From contig JBFLXY010000003.1 of NCBI GenBank assembly GCA_040757055.1, positions 62,001-126,000 on the forward strand: a DNA stretch of 64,000 nt. Direction: 5' to 3'. This document shows, in pieces, positions 16,781 to 29,900 of the stretch; the first letter of the stretch is position 1; each line of letters starts with the position of its first letter. Origin of the DNA: JAJZRJ01 sp040757055. Lineage in GTDB: Bacteria; Desulfobacterota; Desulfobulbia; Desulfobulbales; Desulfurivibrionaceae. The notes under the pieces were generated by a model. The model was not told where the DNA came from and made no database searches. It saw only the letters and a list, made by a program, of their open reading frames with translations. A program made the translations under genes and the position numbers.

Positions 16781-17587
16781 TTACGGCAAAGTTGGCGGGG
16801 CAGTGGTGCCCTTCGGCGGCCTGCGGCCGACAAAATTGAGTTGGCCCGGGTCGAGCCGCACCAGGTGGCGGAGTTTTTTTAGTTTGCCCGGATCGATCTC
16901 GCCGTTGATGTTGATGAGCAAAAGGCGGTTTTTTCCCTCGCCGTACTGATTCATGAGATCAATAATCCCGCCGATCACCACCAGCCGTCCTTCCTTGACT
17001 CTGTCCCGATAGCGGTCAACGGCCTGCGCCACCTGATAGTCCACATTCTGTTCCACCAGATGCAGTAAGCGTATTTCCGGGGGGGACTGTTTCTTTTTGT
17101 CCACAGGGGTCGTGGTGGCCAGCGGCACATGCAGGTGGTCCAGGTCGCGGCGGATGGCCTCGCCCAGGTGGCCGTAACCCTCCATAAAGGCGCGGAGCGC
17201 CTCGCTGCCTGTATGGCCTGTGATGAGCAGGACCGGGCTGTAAAGCTGACGGACACCGTAGTCGATGGCCCCGGTGGCCAGGGCCAGTTGGTTGCCGAGA
17301 TTGCGCACCGTGTAGACCTTGTCGGCGTCAGTGCCGATTACCAGCCCTTCATGGATGCGGGCGTCGCAATCGGCGAGCCAGGTCATATAGGGGGTGGTCT
17401 CCGGCGGGGCAGGCTGTTTGGCTGCCAGGGCAACGCTCTGCTGGTTGGCGCGGGCAATGGCCTCGATCACCGTAAAGGGCGGGATACCGGCCCGCATTTT
17501 GGGAATCGGGCGCATCTCGGCTGCTGTCAGGCAGGTGAGCTGGTGGGTGAACCAGAGGAAACTGCAGAGCAGGGCGAGTTTTTTCAT
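16781..17587 (-). CDS. Secreted beta-carbonic-anhydrase-like protein lacking zinc ligands
   Basis: A 268-aa protein with a signal peptide (MKKLALLCSFLWFTHQLTCL, cleavage near residue 24). The core is that of beta-carbonic anhydrases: ADCDARI at 72-78, then VYTVRNLGNQ, SPVLLITGHTGSEALRA and a C-terminal KEGRLVVIGGIIDL strand. But the family CxDxR motif reads DCDAR, placing Asp where the zinc Cys should be, and HxxC reads HTGS (H125, S128). It is therefore unlikely to be an active zinc enzyme of the usual type. It may be a binding protein or have moved ligands. Divergent from grpE. Confidence 0.72.
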   Translation of the reverse strand: MKKLALLCSFLWFTHQLTCLTAAEMRPIPKMRAGIPPFTVIEAIARANQQSVALAAKQPAPPETTPYMTWLADCDARIHEGLVIGTDADKVYTVRNLGNQLALATGAIDYGVRQLYSPVLLITGHTGSEALRAFMEGYGHLGEAIRRDLDHLHVPLATTTPVDKKKQSPPEIRLLHLVEQNVDYQVAQAVDRYRDRVKEGRLVVIGGIIDLMNQYGEGKNRLLLININGEIDPGKLKKLRHLVRLDPGQLNFVGRRPPKGTTAPPTLP

Positions 17588-17694
17588 GGCAGACCTTTGT
17601 GGGATGGTGCGCCTGATGGCGCCGTTCGATTTGTATATCGGAAAAATTTGAGCAACCTAAAGCAGTTATTCCTTTTTTAATCGTTTTTGCCGCC

Positions 17695-17723
17695 TTGACA
17701 ACCCCATGCGGCATACTTATTAT
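17695..17723 (+). promoter_or_regulatory. Sigma-70-type promoter of grpE-dnaK
   Basis: TTGACA (17695-17700), a 17-nt spacer and TATTAT (17718-17723). It lies 167 bp before the grpE start. CCCCAT begins directly after the -35 and recalls the sigma-32 -10 element, but no CTTGAAA-like box is at the right distance upstream. No CIRCE inverted repeat is visible between here and grpE. Confidence 0.65.
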
Positions 17724-17890
17724 TCCTCCAAAATTTAGAACTTTGTTAGAACCATAAACCATTGCGGGCGATTTATTCGCAATTGCCGCACCCGCCCCGC
17801 GATAACCACCAAGACAGATTGTATTCCGCCAAGACGGGAACGCGGGTAATCTTCGGCGAGCTGGCGAAGACCTGCGGGAAAGGAGGCGTT

Positions 17891-18442
17891 GTGACCGAGT
17901 TTGACGCAAAAAAGGAAGACTCCCGCGACGGGGACGCGCCGGCAGAAGGGCCGGTAGAGGCGGGTGTTGAAAAGGAAAATCTTGCCGTTGACCTGGAAAA
18001 GGCCCGGGAGGAGGCAAAGGATTTGCAAGACCGGCTGTTGCGGTTGGCCGCCGAATTCGACAATTTCAAGAAGCGCATGCAGCGCGAGCGGGAAACCGCC
18101 TTGAAATACGCGGAGGAGAACCTGCTGCGGGAACTGCTGCCAAGTCTCGACAACCTGGAACGGGCCATTGAGCAGGGCAGGGCCTCCGGCGAGGTGGCGC
18201 CTCTTCTGGAAGGAGTGGAAATGACCCTGAGCGGCCTGGGCAACGCCCTGGAGAAATTCGGCCTCAAGCCGGTGGATGGAGTGGGCCAGCCCTTTGACCC
18301 CAATTACCACGAGGCGCTGGCCATGGAAGCCAGCGAGACCATGGCTCCCAACACCATTCTCCAGGAATACCAGAAGGGATACATGTTCAAGGATCGGCTG
18401 CTGCGGGCCGCCAAAGTGGTGGTGGCCAAGGGCAGCGAGTAG
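17891..18442 (+). CDS. grpE: Nucleotide exchange factor GrpE
   Basis: Releases ADP from DnaK. The 183-aa protein has an acidic N-terminus, a long coiled coil (DLEKAREEAKDLQDRLLRLA), and the family core AEFDNFKKRMQRER, LLPSLDNLERAIEQG and the C-terminal beta domain ending KDRLLRAAKVVVAKG. GTG 17891 is chosen because AGGAGG lies four nt upstream and because GrpE lengths are about 180-200 aa; the frame extends upstream without protein character. dnaK follows 66 bp later. No hrcA is next to it. Confidence 0.94.
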   Translation: MTEFDAKKEDSRDGDAPAEGPVEAGVEKENLAVDLEKAREEAKDLQDRLLRLAAEFDNFKKRMQRERETALKYAEENLLRELLPSLDNLERAIEQGRASGEVAPLLEGVEMTLSGLGNALEKFGLKPVDGVGQPFDPNYHEALAMEASETMAPNTILQEYQKGYMFKDRLLRAAKVVVAKGSE

Positions 18443-18508
18443 GCTGAAGGGAAGAGAACGGGTTTTTATTCATACATACCGACTGTGAAGATATAAGGAG
18501 AATCAGTT

Positions 18509-20419
<1,911 letters not shown>

Positions 20420-20459
20420 TCAGACCGGGCGACAAGCCCACCGAGCGTTAACCCGTCAC

Positions 20460-20500
20460 AGGGGTGCAGAAAAAGGTTGCCTGCACCCCTGTTTTTTTTT
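20460..20500 (+). terminator. Intrinsic terminator of grpE-dnaK
   Basis: AGGGGTGCAG (20460-20469) and CTGCACCCCT (20481-20490) form a perfect 10-bp stem, followed by a run of nine T (20492-20500). Confidence 0.93.
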
Positions 20501-20574
20501 ACCATCCGCTCCTTCGGGCACTGCCCGCAACCGCCGTGGCCTTTGGACGCGGCCCTGGTCGGAAGAGGAACACC

Positions 20575-21540
20575 ATGCGCATCCTTTCAGGAATCCAGCC
20601 CTCGGGGCAGCTCCATATCGGCAACTACTTCGGCATGATGCGGCCCATGATCGAGAACATGGACCGGGCCGAACTCTACGCCTTCATCGTCGATCTCCAC
20701 GCGCTGACCTCGGTCCACGACCGGGAGCGCCTCTCCCGCGGCACCCTGGAGGCGGCGGCCGACTTCCTCGCCCTGGGCCTCGACCCGGAGCGCTGCACCT
20801 TCTGGGTCCAGTCCGACGTGCCCGAGGTGACGGAACTCACCTGGATACTCTCCACCCTCACCCCCATGGGACTTCTGGAGCGCTGCCACTCCTACAAGGA
20901 CAAGATCGCCAAGGGCATTGCCCCGAGCCACGGCCTCTTTTCCTACCCGGTGCTCATGGCGGCGGACATCCTTCTCTACCAGGCCGAGCGGGTGCCGGTG
21001 GGCAAGGACCAGAAGCAGCACATCGAGGTGGCGCGCGACATCGCCATCAAGTTCAACAACACCTTTGGCGAGACCTTTGTCATCCCCGAGCCGGTGATCG
21101 ACGACAACCTCGCCACCATCCCCGGCCTCGACGGCCAGAAGATGTCCAAGTCCTACGGCAACACCATCCCGATCTTTCTCCCGCCCAAGGAGCTGAAGAA
21201 ACGGGTCATGGCCATTGTCACCGACTCCAAGCCGGTGGAGGAGCCGAAAGACCCGGACCAGTGCAACCTCTACAACATCTACAAGCTTTTCGCCCCGGCG
21301 GACCGGCTGGCCGAGGTGCGCGGCCTCTATGTGAACGGCGGCGCCATGTACGGCAAGATCAAGCTGGAGCTGCTCGACCTGCTCGTTGAAAAATTCGGCC
21401 CGGCCCAGGAAAAGCGGGCACGGCTCCTTGCCGATCCGGGCCAGGTCCGCGAGATTCTCCACCAGGGCGCCGAGAAGGCGCGGGCCAAGGCCGTGGTCAC
21501 CCTCGATCTGGTCCGCGACCGTGCGGGATTGAAGTACTAG
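20575..21540 (+). CDS. trpS: Tryptophanyl-tRNA synthetase
   Basis: Class I aminoacyl-tRNA synthetase of 321 aa charging tRNA-Trp. The HIGH-type signature is QLHIGNYFGMM near residue 15 and the KMSKS loop is intact at 189-193. PVLMAADILLYQAERVPVGKDQKQH is the tryptophan-binding region. ATG 20575 follows GGAAGAGGAACACC and gives the standard N-terminus MRILSGIQPSGQLHIGN; the frame upstream overlaps the dnaK terminator. It stands as its own unit with a terminator after it. Confidence 0.96.
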   Translation: MRILSGIQPSGQLHIGNYFGMMRPMIENMDRAELYAFIVDLHALTSVHDRERLSRGTLEAAADFLALGLDPERCTFWVQSDVPEVTELTWILSTLTPMGLLERCHSYKDKIAKGIAPSHGLFSYPVLMAADILLYQAERVPVGKDQKQHIEVARDIAIKFNNTFGETFVIPEPVIDDNLATIPGLDGQKMSKSYGNTIPIFLPPKELKKRVMAIVTDSKPVEEPKDPDQCNLYNIYKLFAPADRLAEVRGLYVNGGAMYGKIKLELLDLLVEKFGPAQEKRARLLADPGQVREILHQGAEKARAKAVVTLDLVRDRAGLKY

Positions 21541-21569
21541 CGCACCCGGTTCCGCCGATGGCTTTTTTC

Positions 21570-21600
21570 AGGGGCGGCTGCGGCTGCCCCTTTGTTTTTC
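21570..21600 (+). terminator. Intrinsic terminator after trpS
   Basis: AGGGGC (21570-21575) pairs with GCCCCT (21586-21591) around a GC-rich loop, followed by TTTGTTTTTC. Located 30 bp after the trpS stop. Confidence 0.75.
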
Positions 21601-21682
21601 CGGAAAAGCATCGCGTTCCCTGAAATGCTTGTGGTATGGTCGTCTTCGGCGCGCTGTTGACCGACCGCAAAGGAGCCTGTCC

Positions 21683-23583
<1,901 letters not shown>

Positions 23584-23587
<4 letters not shown>

Positions 23588-23991
23588 TCGCGCATATCCG
23601 GGCGGCCCTGGCCGGAGGCCCAATGGTGCCCGCCGATCCGTTGCGGCGCTGGCTCGATGTGGCCCTGGTCAAGAAACTGGGCGTGCTCAAGCAGCCCTAC
23701 CTGGTCTGGCCGGCTGACCCCAAGATCAACCCGCCGGCCGGGGTGCTGCTCCTTGCCGCACTGTTGCTGGATGACGCCGATGCGGTGGCCACGGTTGCCG
23801 GCATTGCCGCAGCCGAGGCCGAAGAACGGCTCAAGGCCAAGGGCGGCCAGCCCTCGGCAGCGGAGATTGCCGCGGCCACCCTGGCGATTTTGCAGCAGGC
23901 TCTGGCCGAGATGTTGCCCGATTCCGGCGCAACCCCATTGCAGGCGAAACTGCGCCGACGGGCCTGCCGTTTCGGACTTATTCAGGATTGA
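23584..23991 (+). CDS. Small Ala-rich protein coupled to the acyl-CoA synthetase, unknown function
   Basis: A 135-aa protein (MIAHIRAALAGGPMVPADPL...) that starts inside the stop codon of the synthetase gene (ATGA), so translation is coupled. It is Ala/Leu-rich and mostly helical: VLLLAALLLDDADAVATVAG, then AAEIAAATLAILQQALAEM. It contains one Cys near the C-terminus and no signal peptide. No family is recognised; a role tied to the CoA ligase is inferred from coupling only. Confidence 0.6.
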
Positions 23992-24001
23992 TCCCCGCTA
24001 T

Positions 24002-24475
24002 TCAGGCCGCAAGCAGTTGTTGCCAGTGAATTTGGTGAAAGCCCTGGCGCAGCAGGTGGTCGTCGTCGAAGACCGTGAGGGTGAGGTCGCGGAAGGTTTT
24101 TGCCGCCGCCGGTCGAACCAAGTGCGGTGGGGTGACCGTGTCCCTGCTGCCGATGTAAAGCAGAGTCGGCGTGGCAACGGGAGAGGCGGGCGGAGAGAAC
24201 TCGGGAAAGTTGAGGGCCGGGGCCAGCAGGATCAGGCGCTTGACCAGCTCCTCGTGGGCCAGGGCAAAGAGGGTGGCCATGAGGCCACCGAAGCTGGAAC
24301 CGATGAGGGTGAGATCGGATTTGTCGGCCAGGATATCTTCAAGGGTTGCCATGCGCTCGGCAAGCGGTCCCGAGAAATCCGGGACGAGCATGGCTGGAAA
24401 GTGCTTACGGAAGTAGCTCGCCTTGGTGCCATGGCTGGAGCTGTCCAGTCCATGGAGAAAGACGAGATCGGCCAC
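24002..24475 (-). CDS. YqiA-like alpha/beta-hydrolase
   Basis: A 157-aa compact alpha/beta-hydrolase. MADLVFLHGLDSSSHGTKAS gives the oxyanion-hole HG motif, LTLIGSSFGGLMATLFA the nucleophile elbow (GSSFGG), TLLYIGSRDTVTPP the acid and FDDDHLLRQGF the His. This set matches YqiA-like esterases. Substrate unknown. It lies 7 bp downstream of trpA on the same strand and probably shares its transcript. Confidence 0.82.
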   Translation of the reverse strand: MADLVFLHGLDSSSHGTKASYFRKHFPAMLVPDFSGPLAERMATLEDILADKSDLTLIGSSFGGLMATLFALAHEELVKRLILLAPALNFPEFSPPASPVATPTLLYIGSRDTVTPPHLVRPAAAKTFRDLTLTVFDDDHLLRQGFHQIHWQQLLAA

Positions 24476-24482
24476 GGCCGCC

Positions 24483-25247
24483 TCAGCCCAGTCCGGCGAT
24501 GAAGGGGCCGACTGCTGCGGGGCCTTTTTCTTCCACCAGGCGGATGGTGGCGGTGCCGATCACCGCGATGTCCGCCTTGCCCTTCAAGACCTCCACGTCC
24601 GCCTTGGTGGCGATGCCGAAGCCCACGGCCAGCGGCAGGTCGGTGGCGGCCCGGCAGCGGGCGAGATACTCGTCGAACGCGGTGTCGAAGGTGGTCTGGG
24701 CGCCGGTTACGCCGCGCCGGGCCACGCAGTAGATGAAGCCGTCTCCGTGGCCGGCCAGTTCGCGCATCCGCATGTCGGTGCTGGTGGGGGCAAAGATCAT
24801 GATGGGCGCGATGCCGTATTTTGTGGCCAGCTTCAGATACTCCTCGCCCTCCTCGGGCGGCAGGTCCGGCACGATGAAGCCCTGGATCCCGATCTCCTTG
24901 GCCTTCTGAAAAAACTTCTCCACGCCGTACTTGAAGAGGATGTTGTAGTAGGTCATGAAGAGGAAGGGGATCTTGTGGGTCGCGGCCATCTCGGCGGCGA
25001 ACGTGAGGCACTCGCGGACTTTCAGGCCGTGGCTGATCGCCTCCTGATTGGCCTTCAAGATCACCGGCCCGTCGGCCACCGGCTCGGAAAAGGGGATCTG
25101 CAGTTCGATGCAGTCCACGCCGTTTGCCACCATCTGCCGCACCACCTCGCGGTTCACGTCCAGCGACGGGTAGCCCAGCACCAGGTGGGTCATGAGCAGG
25201 ATATCTTTTTCAGCGCGCCGGGCGCGCAGCGTCTCAGTCAGCTGCAT
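24483..25247 (-). CDS. trpA: Tryptophan synthase alpha subunit
   Basis: Splits indole-3-glycerol phosphate to indole inside the alpha2-beta2 complex. The 254-aa TIM barrel contains ELQIPFSEPVADGPVI (catalytic Glu and Asp), GFIVPDLPPEEGEEY, FAPTSTDMRM and AVGFGIATKADVEVL. The start at 25247 (MQLTETLRARRAEKD) overlaps the trpB end by 14 bp, fitting translational coupling. No other trp genes are in this window. Confidence 0.95.
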   Translation of the reverse strand: MQLTETLRARRAEKDILLMTHLVLGYPSLDVNREVVRQMVANGVDCIELQIPFSEPVADGPVILKANQEAISHGLKVRECLTFAAEMAATHKIPFLFMTYYNILFKYGVEKFFQKAKEIGIQGFIVPDLPPEEGEEYLKLATKYGIAPIMIFAPTSTDMRMRELAGHGDGFIYCVARRGVTGAQTTFDTAFDEYLARCRAATDLPLAVGFGIATKADVEVLKGKADIAVIGTATIRLVEEKGPAAVGPFIAGLG

Positions 25248-26475
25248 ACTGCTTCCCTTTTTCGCGGATGAAGGCCTTCCAGGAGGGGTCGCCAAAGGCG
25301 TGGGCAATGGTGAAGATGTCCTTGTCGCCGCGGCCCGACTGGTTGATGATGATCGCCTGGTCCTTGGTGAGCTGGCCCGCCTCCTTGAAGGCGTGGACAA
25401 AGGCGTGGCTCGATTCCAAGGCCGGGATGATCCCCTCCTGCTTGATGGTCAGATCGAGCGCCGCCATGACCTCGGCGTCGGTGGCGGCCGCGAAGCGCAC
25501 CCGGCCTTTCTCCCACAGATCGGAGAGGATGGGCGAGACCCCGATGTAGTCGAGGCCCGCGGCCACCGAGTGGGTGTCGCACATCTGGCCGTCGGAATCC
25601 TGCAGGAACATGGTTTTGTAGCCCTGGGCCACGCCGGGGGAGGCATCGAGGCTGGCGAGGCGCGCCGCGTGCTGCTTGGTGGCAATGCCCTTGCCGCCGG
25701 CCTCAACGCCGATCAGCTCCACCTCGCGGTCGTCGAGAAAGCCCTGGAAGATGCCCATGGCGTTGGAGCCGCCGCCCACGCAGGCGTAGACCCGGCTCGG
25801 CAACTTGCCGAAGTGCTGTATGATCTGCTTGCGCGCCTCGATGCCGATGATGGACTGGAACCAGGCCACCATGGCCGGGAAGGGGTGCGGGCCGCAGACC
25901 GTGCCCATGACGTAGTGGGTGTCGTCCATGTTGGCGACCCAGTCGCGGAAGGCCTCGTTGATGGCGTCCTTCAGCGTCCGGCTGCCGGAGGTGACCGGCA
26001 CCACGGTGGCGCCGAGTTTCTCCATCCAGAAGACATTGGGCCGCTGGCGCTGGACATCCTCCTCGCCCATGTAGATCGTGCAGGCAAAGCCGAACTTGGC
26101 CGCCATGGTGGCGGTGGCCACCCCGTGCTGGCCGGCGCCGGTCTCGGCGATCACCCTCTTTTTGCCCATGCGCTTGACGAGCAACCCCTGGCCCATGACG
26201 TTGTTCGCCTTGTGGGCCCCGGTGTGGTTCAGATCCTCGCGCTTGATGAAGATCTGCGCCCCGCCGAAGTGGCGGGAGAGGTTCTCGGCGTACGTGAGCG
26301 GCGTGGGTCGGCAGGAGTAGCTGCTCATCAGCTCGACGTACTCCTGCCAGAAAGTCTTGTCCGCCTGGCATCTGGCAAAGGCCGCGTTCAGCTCGCGGAA
26401 GGTCTCGTAGAGGATCTCGGGGATGAAGGCGCCGCCCCACTGTCCGTAATAGCCTGGTTTCGTCATAGTGCGCAT
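25234..26475 (-). CDS. trpB: Tryptophan synthase beta subunit
   Basis: PLP enzyme joining indole and serine. About 413 aa. PLP Lys lies in REDLNHTGAHKANN, and GAGQHGVATATMAAKFG, CVGGGSNAMGIFQGF and the C-terminal IINQSGRGDKD are all present. The N-terminus TKPGYYGQWGGAFIPEIL is typical of TrpB1. Start choice is uncertain among ATGs at 26466, 26475 and 26484; I take 26475 because GGA sits at a workable distance. First gene of the trpB-trpA-hydrolase unit. Confidence 0.95.
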   Translation of the reverse strand: MRTMTKPGYYGQWGGAFIPEILYETFRELNAAFARCQADKTFWQEYVELMSSYSCRPTPLTYAENLSRHFGGAQIFIKREDLNHTGAHKANNVMGQGLLVKRMGKKRVIAETGAGQHGVATATMAAKFGFACTIYMGEEDVQRQRPNVFWMEKLGATVVPVTSGSRTLKDAINEAFRDWVANMDDTHYVMGTVCGPHPFPAMVAWFQSIIGIEARKQIIQHFGKLPSRVYACVGGGSNAMGIFQGFLDDREVELIGVEAGGKGIATKQHAARLASLDASPGVAQGYKTMFLQDSDGQMCDTHSVAAGLDYIGVSPILSDLWEKGRVRFAAATDAEVMAALDLTIKQEGIIPALESSHAFVHAFKEAGQLTKDQAIIINQSGRGDKDIFTIAHAFGDPSWKAFIREKGKQYAAD

Positions 26476-26484
26476 GGATTCCAT

Positions 26485-26940
26485 CTCAAGGTTGTGCAAG
26501 GTCTGCAAAGTACCCGAAGTGGCGTGGTTTGTCGACAGGAGTTTCAGGCGTGGCCGGCGTGGCCGGCGTGGATGGCGCCCTGGAGGGGGAGCGGGAATTT
26601 TCTGGTTGCCGGGGCGAAAAAAATCGGGTTATGTAGCACTTCGTTAAATGCCGAAGGTCTGCCGCCGGCCACAAGCGCCGCTGCCGCCCCGAGGCGTTCC
26701 ATTCATCTTACGGAGAGTCGAAAGTGAAACGCAGCCTGCCTCACATATGAGCACTGCTCCGGCGTAAGCCGGCCGACCCGGTTCGGGTCGGACGCACATG
26801 CGGCTCTCTCTGCCCAGTGTACCTCCTCAAGCGTTTCCCCGGGTGATCCTTTCCCTCCTCGCTGACGTGGCCCGCGGCTGAGCAAGAGCCGCCAGCCGGT
26901 GCCGGAATGATTTCCGGCACCACACAGCGAAGGAGGAAGT
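26485..26940 (+). other. Divergent intergenic region between trpB and hdrA-like gene
   Basis: About 455 bp without a supported gene. It contains a 9-bp tandem repeat (GGCGTGGCC twice and a third copy with two changes, 26547-26573) and a short hairpin CCGACCC/GGGTCGG around 26774. A longer hairpin just before the hdrA-like gene is listed separately. No consensus promoter could be fixed with confidence on either strand. Confidence 0.5.
26898..26921 (+). promoter_or_regulatory. Perfect 10-bp hairpin in the leader of the hdrA-like gene
   Basis: GGTGCCGGAA (26898-26907), loop TGAT, TTCCGGCACC (26912-26921). It ends 12 bp before the AAGGAGG ribosome site and 19 bp before ATG 26941, and has no T-run. 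It could be an mRNA stability or translational control element or a protein-binding dyad. Confidence 0.5.
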
Positions 26941-29900
26941 ATGAACGCCCCTGTTTCCCCGCCGTCTGCGGTGCAGACGGTCGGGGCGGTGCTGGTGGTC
27001 GGCGGTGGTGTCGCCGGCGTCCAGACCGCCCTCGATCTCAGTGAACTCGGCTACAAGGTCTGGCTGGTCGAAAAATCCGGCGCCATCGGCGGGGTGATGG
27101 CCCGGCTCGACAAGACCTTTCCCACCAACGACTGCTCCCTCTGCATCCTGGCGCCCAAGCTGGTGGAGGCGGGCCGCGACCCGAACATCGAGATCCTGAC
27201 GCTGGCCGAACTGGTGGAACTCTCCGGCTCTGCCGGCAACTTCGTCGCCACCATCCGCAAACAGCCGCGCTACATCGACGAGGAGGTCTGCACCGGCTGC
27301 GGCCAGTGCACCCTCTACTGCCTGAAGCAAATCGGCAACGACTTCAACGAGAACCTCGAAAAGAGCCACGCGGCCCACATCGACTACTCCCAGGCGGTGC
27401 CCACCTCCTACTACATCGACGCCAAGGCCTGCCTCAGGCTCAATTACGAGACCTGCGGCCTCTGCGCCGTTGCCTGCCAGGCCAAGGCCATCCGCTTCGA
27501 CGACAGGGAGAAGATCCTCGACATTCCGGTGGGCGCGGTGATCCTGGCGCCCGGTTTCGGCCGGGTGAGCGACGAGGTGATGGCCCGTTACGGCCTCGGG
27601 AAGTTCCAGGACGTGGTCACCGCCTTCGAGCACGAGCGGCTGATGTGCGCCTCCGGCCCCACCGGCGGCGAGATTCTGCGCCTTTCCGACCGGAAGCACC
27701 CCAAAAAGATCGCCTTTCTCCAGTGCATCGGCTCCCGGGACGAGAACTGCGGCAACAACTACTGCTCCTCGGTCTGCTGCATGTACGCCATCAAGCAGGC
27801 GACCCTGGCCCGCGAGCACGATCCGGAGTGCGAGATCACCCTCTTCTATATGGATGTCCGCACCCACGGCAAGGGTTTCGACGCGGCCAGGGAGCGGGCG
27901 ATCCGGGACGGCAACTTCCGGGTGATCTACGCCCGGCCGCCACGGGTTGAGGATGTTTTTGGCGGCGGCCTGCTCCTCACCTGGGCCGACGACTCCGGCC
28001 GCCACCACAGCGAGAAATTCGATCTGGTGGTGCTCTCCCAGGGGTTGGAGGCGCCGGAGGGCGCGGCCGACCTCGCCCGCGTCGCGGGCATCGACCTCAA
28101 CGGCTACCAGTTCGCCGCCACCGGAACCTACACTCCGCTTGCCACCAGCCGGCCCGGCGTGTACGTGATCGGCGCCTTCCAGGGCCCCAAGGACATCCCG
28201 GATTCGGTGACCCAGGCAGGCGGGGCCGCGGCGCTGTGCGCGGGCCAGCTTGCGCCGGCCCGCGGCACGGCGACCATCAAGGCGAGCTTCCCGGCGGAGC
28301 GAGACATCGCTGCCGAGGAGCCGCGGATCGGCGTCTTTGTCTGCCACTGCGGGATCAACATCGGCGGGGTGGTCAAGGTGCCATCGGTTGCCGAGTACGC
28401 GAAGAGTTTGCCCCACGTGGTCTATGCCACCGACAACCTCTACTCCTGTTCCCAGGACACCCAGCGGCTGCTGGTGGAGACCATCCACAAGCACCGCCTC
28501 AACCGGCTGGTGGTGGCGGCCTGCACCCCCCGCACCCACGAACCGCTCTTCCAGGCCACCCTGCGCGAGGCAGGCCTCAACCGCTCCCTCTTCGAGATGG
28601 CCAACATCCGCGACCAATGCTCCTGGGTGCACATGCACGAACCAGAGGCAGCCACCGAAAAGGCCAAGGACGCGGTGCGCATGGCCGTGGCCAAGGCGGC
28701 TCACCTCACCGCTCTGGCCGAGCAGCAGTTGCCGGTGACCCCCTCGGCCCTGGTGGTGGGCGGAGGGCTGGCCGGGATGACCGCGGCCCTGGCCATTGCG
28801 GAGCAGGGCTTTGCGGTGACGCTGGTGGAGCGGGAAAAGGAGCTGGGCGGCAGAACCATGCTGCTCACCGCCGACCGTTCTGGTCGTGACCCGCGCCAAG
28901 CCGTGGCCGAGCTGATTGCCACGGTCAAGGCGCATCCGAAAATCACCGTGCATGCCACGGCGTCGGTGGCAGCGGTTTCCGGCTACGTGGGCAATTTCAC
29001 CACCACCCTCGATACCGTCGGAAGCAGCGTGGTGGTCAACCACGGGGTCACCGTGCTCGCCACCGGCGGCCGGCCCTACGAACCGAAACAGTATTGTTAC
29101 GGCGAATCCCCCAAAATTGTTACCCAGCTTGAGCTGGAGAAGAAACTGGCCGGAAGCCGGCCGCTTCCAAAAACAGCGAAGCAGGTGGTGATGATCCAGT
29201 GCGTGGGCTCGCGCGGCGAGGATCTTGCCTATTGCAGCCGGGTCTGCTGCGGCCAGGCTTTGAAGAACAGCCTGCGCCTCAAAAAACTCAGGCCGGAACT
29301 CGGTATCACCGTGCTCTACCGCGACATGCGGGCCTACGGCTTCCTGGAGGACGACTACCGGGCGGCCCGCGAGGCAGGGGTGATCTTTGTCCGCTACCAG
29401 CCGGAGAACAGACCGGAGGTGAGCATCGGCAAGAGGGGCGCGGTGCAGGTGCGCTACCACGACCCGCTGCTGCGGGACGAGGTGGAACTTGATGCCGATC
29501 TCCTGGTGCTCTCGACGGGGATTGTCCCGGAAGATCCCACCACCCTGGCCAGGATGCTCAAGGTGCCGGTGACCAGCGAGAAGTTCTTCCTTGAGGCGCA
29601 CGTGAAACTCCAGCCCGTGGACCTGCCGGTGGACGGCACCTATGTCTGCGGCCTGGCCCACTCGCCCCGCTCCATGGACGAGACCATCGCCCAGGCCCAG
29701 GCCGCGGCAGGCCGCGCCTGCCACCCCCTGGCCCGCGGTTCCATTACGCCGGCGCCCATCGTCTCCCGGGTCGATCCCGAGCTGTGCATCGGCTGCGGGG
29801 CCTGCGAGACCTTCTGCCCCTACAAGGCCATCGAGATCTACAAGGCCGACAAAGGCCGCAAGGCCAGGACGCTCACCGCCTCCTGCAAGGGGTGCGGGGT

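Noticed and set aside
17690..17720. Sigma-32 type heat-shock promoter or CIRCE element before grpE
   Set aside because: CCCCAT is present but no matching -35 at 13-15 nt upstream, and no TTAGCACTC-type inverted repeat. A sigma-70-type promoter explains the sequence better.
26547..26573. 9-bp tandem repeat (GGCGTGGCC, nearly three copies)
   Set aside because: Too short and too GC-rich to support a functional claim; no unit spacing like a CRISPR or regulatory array.
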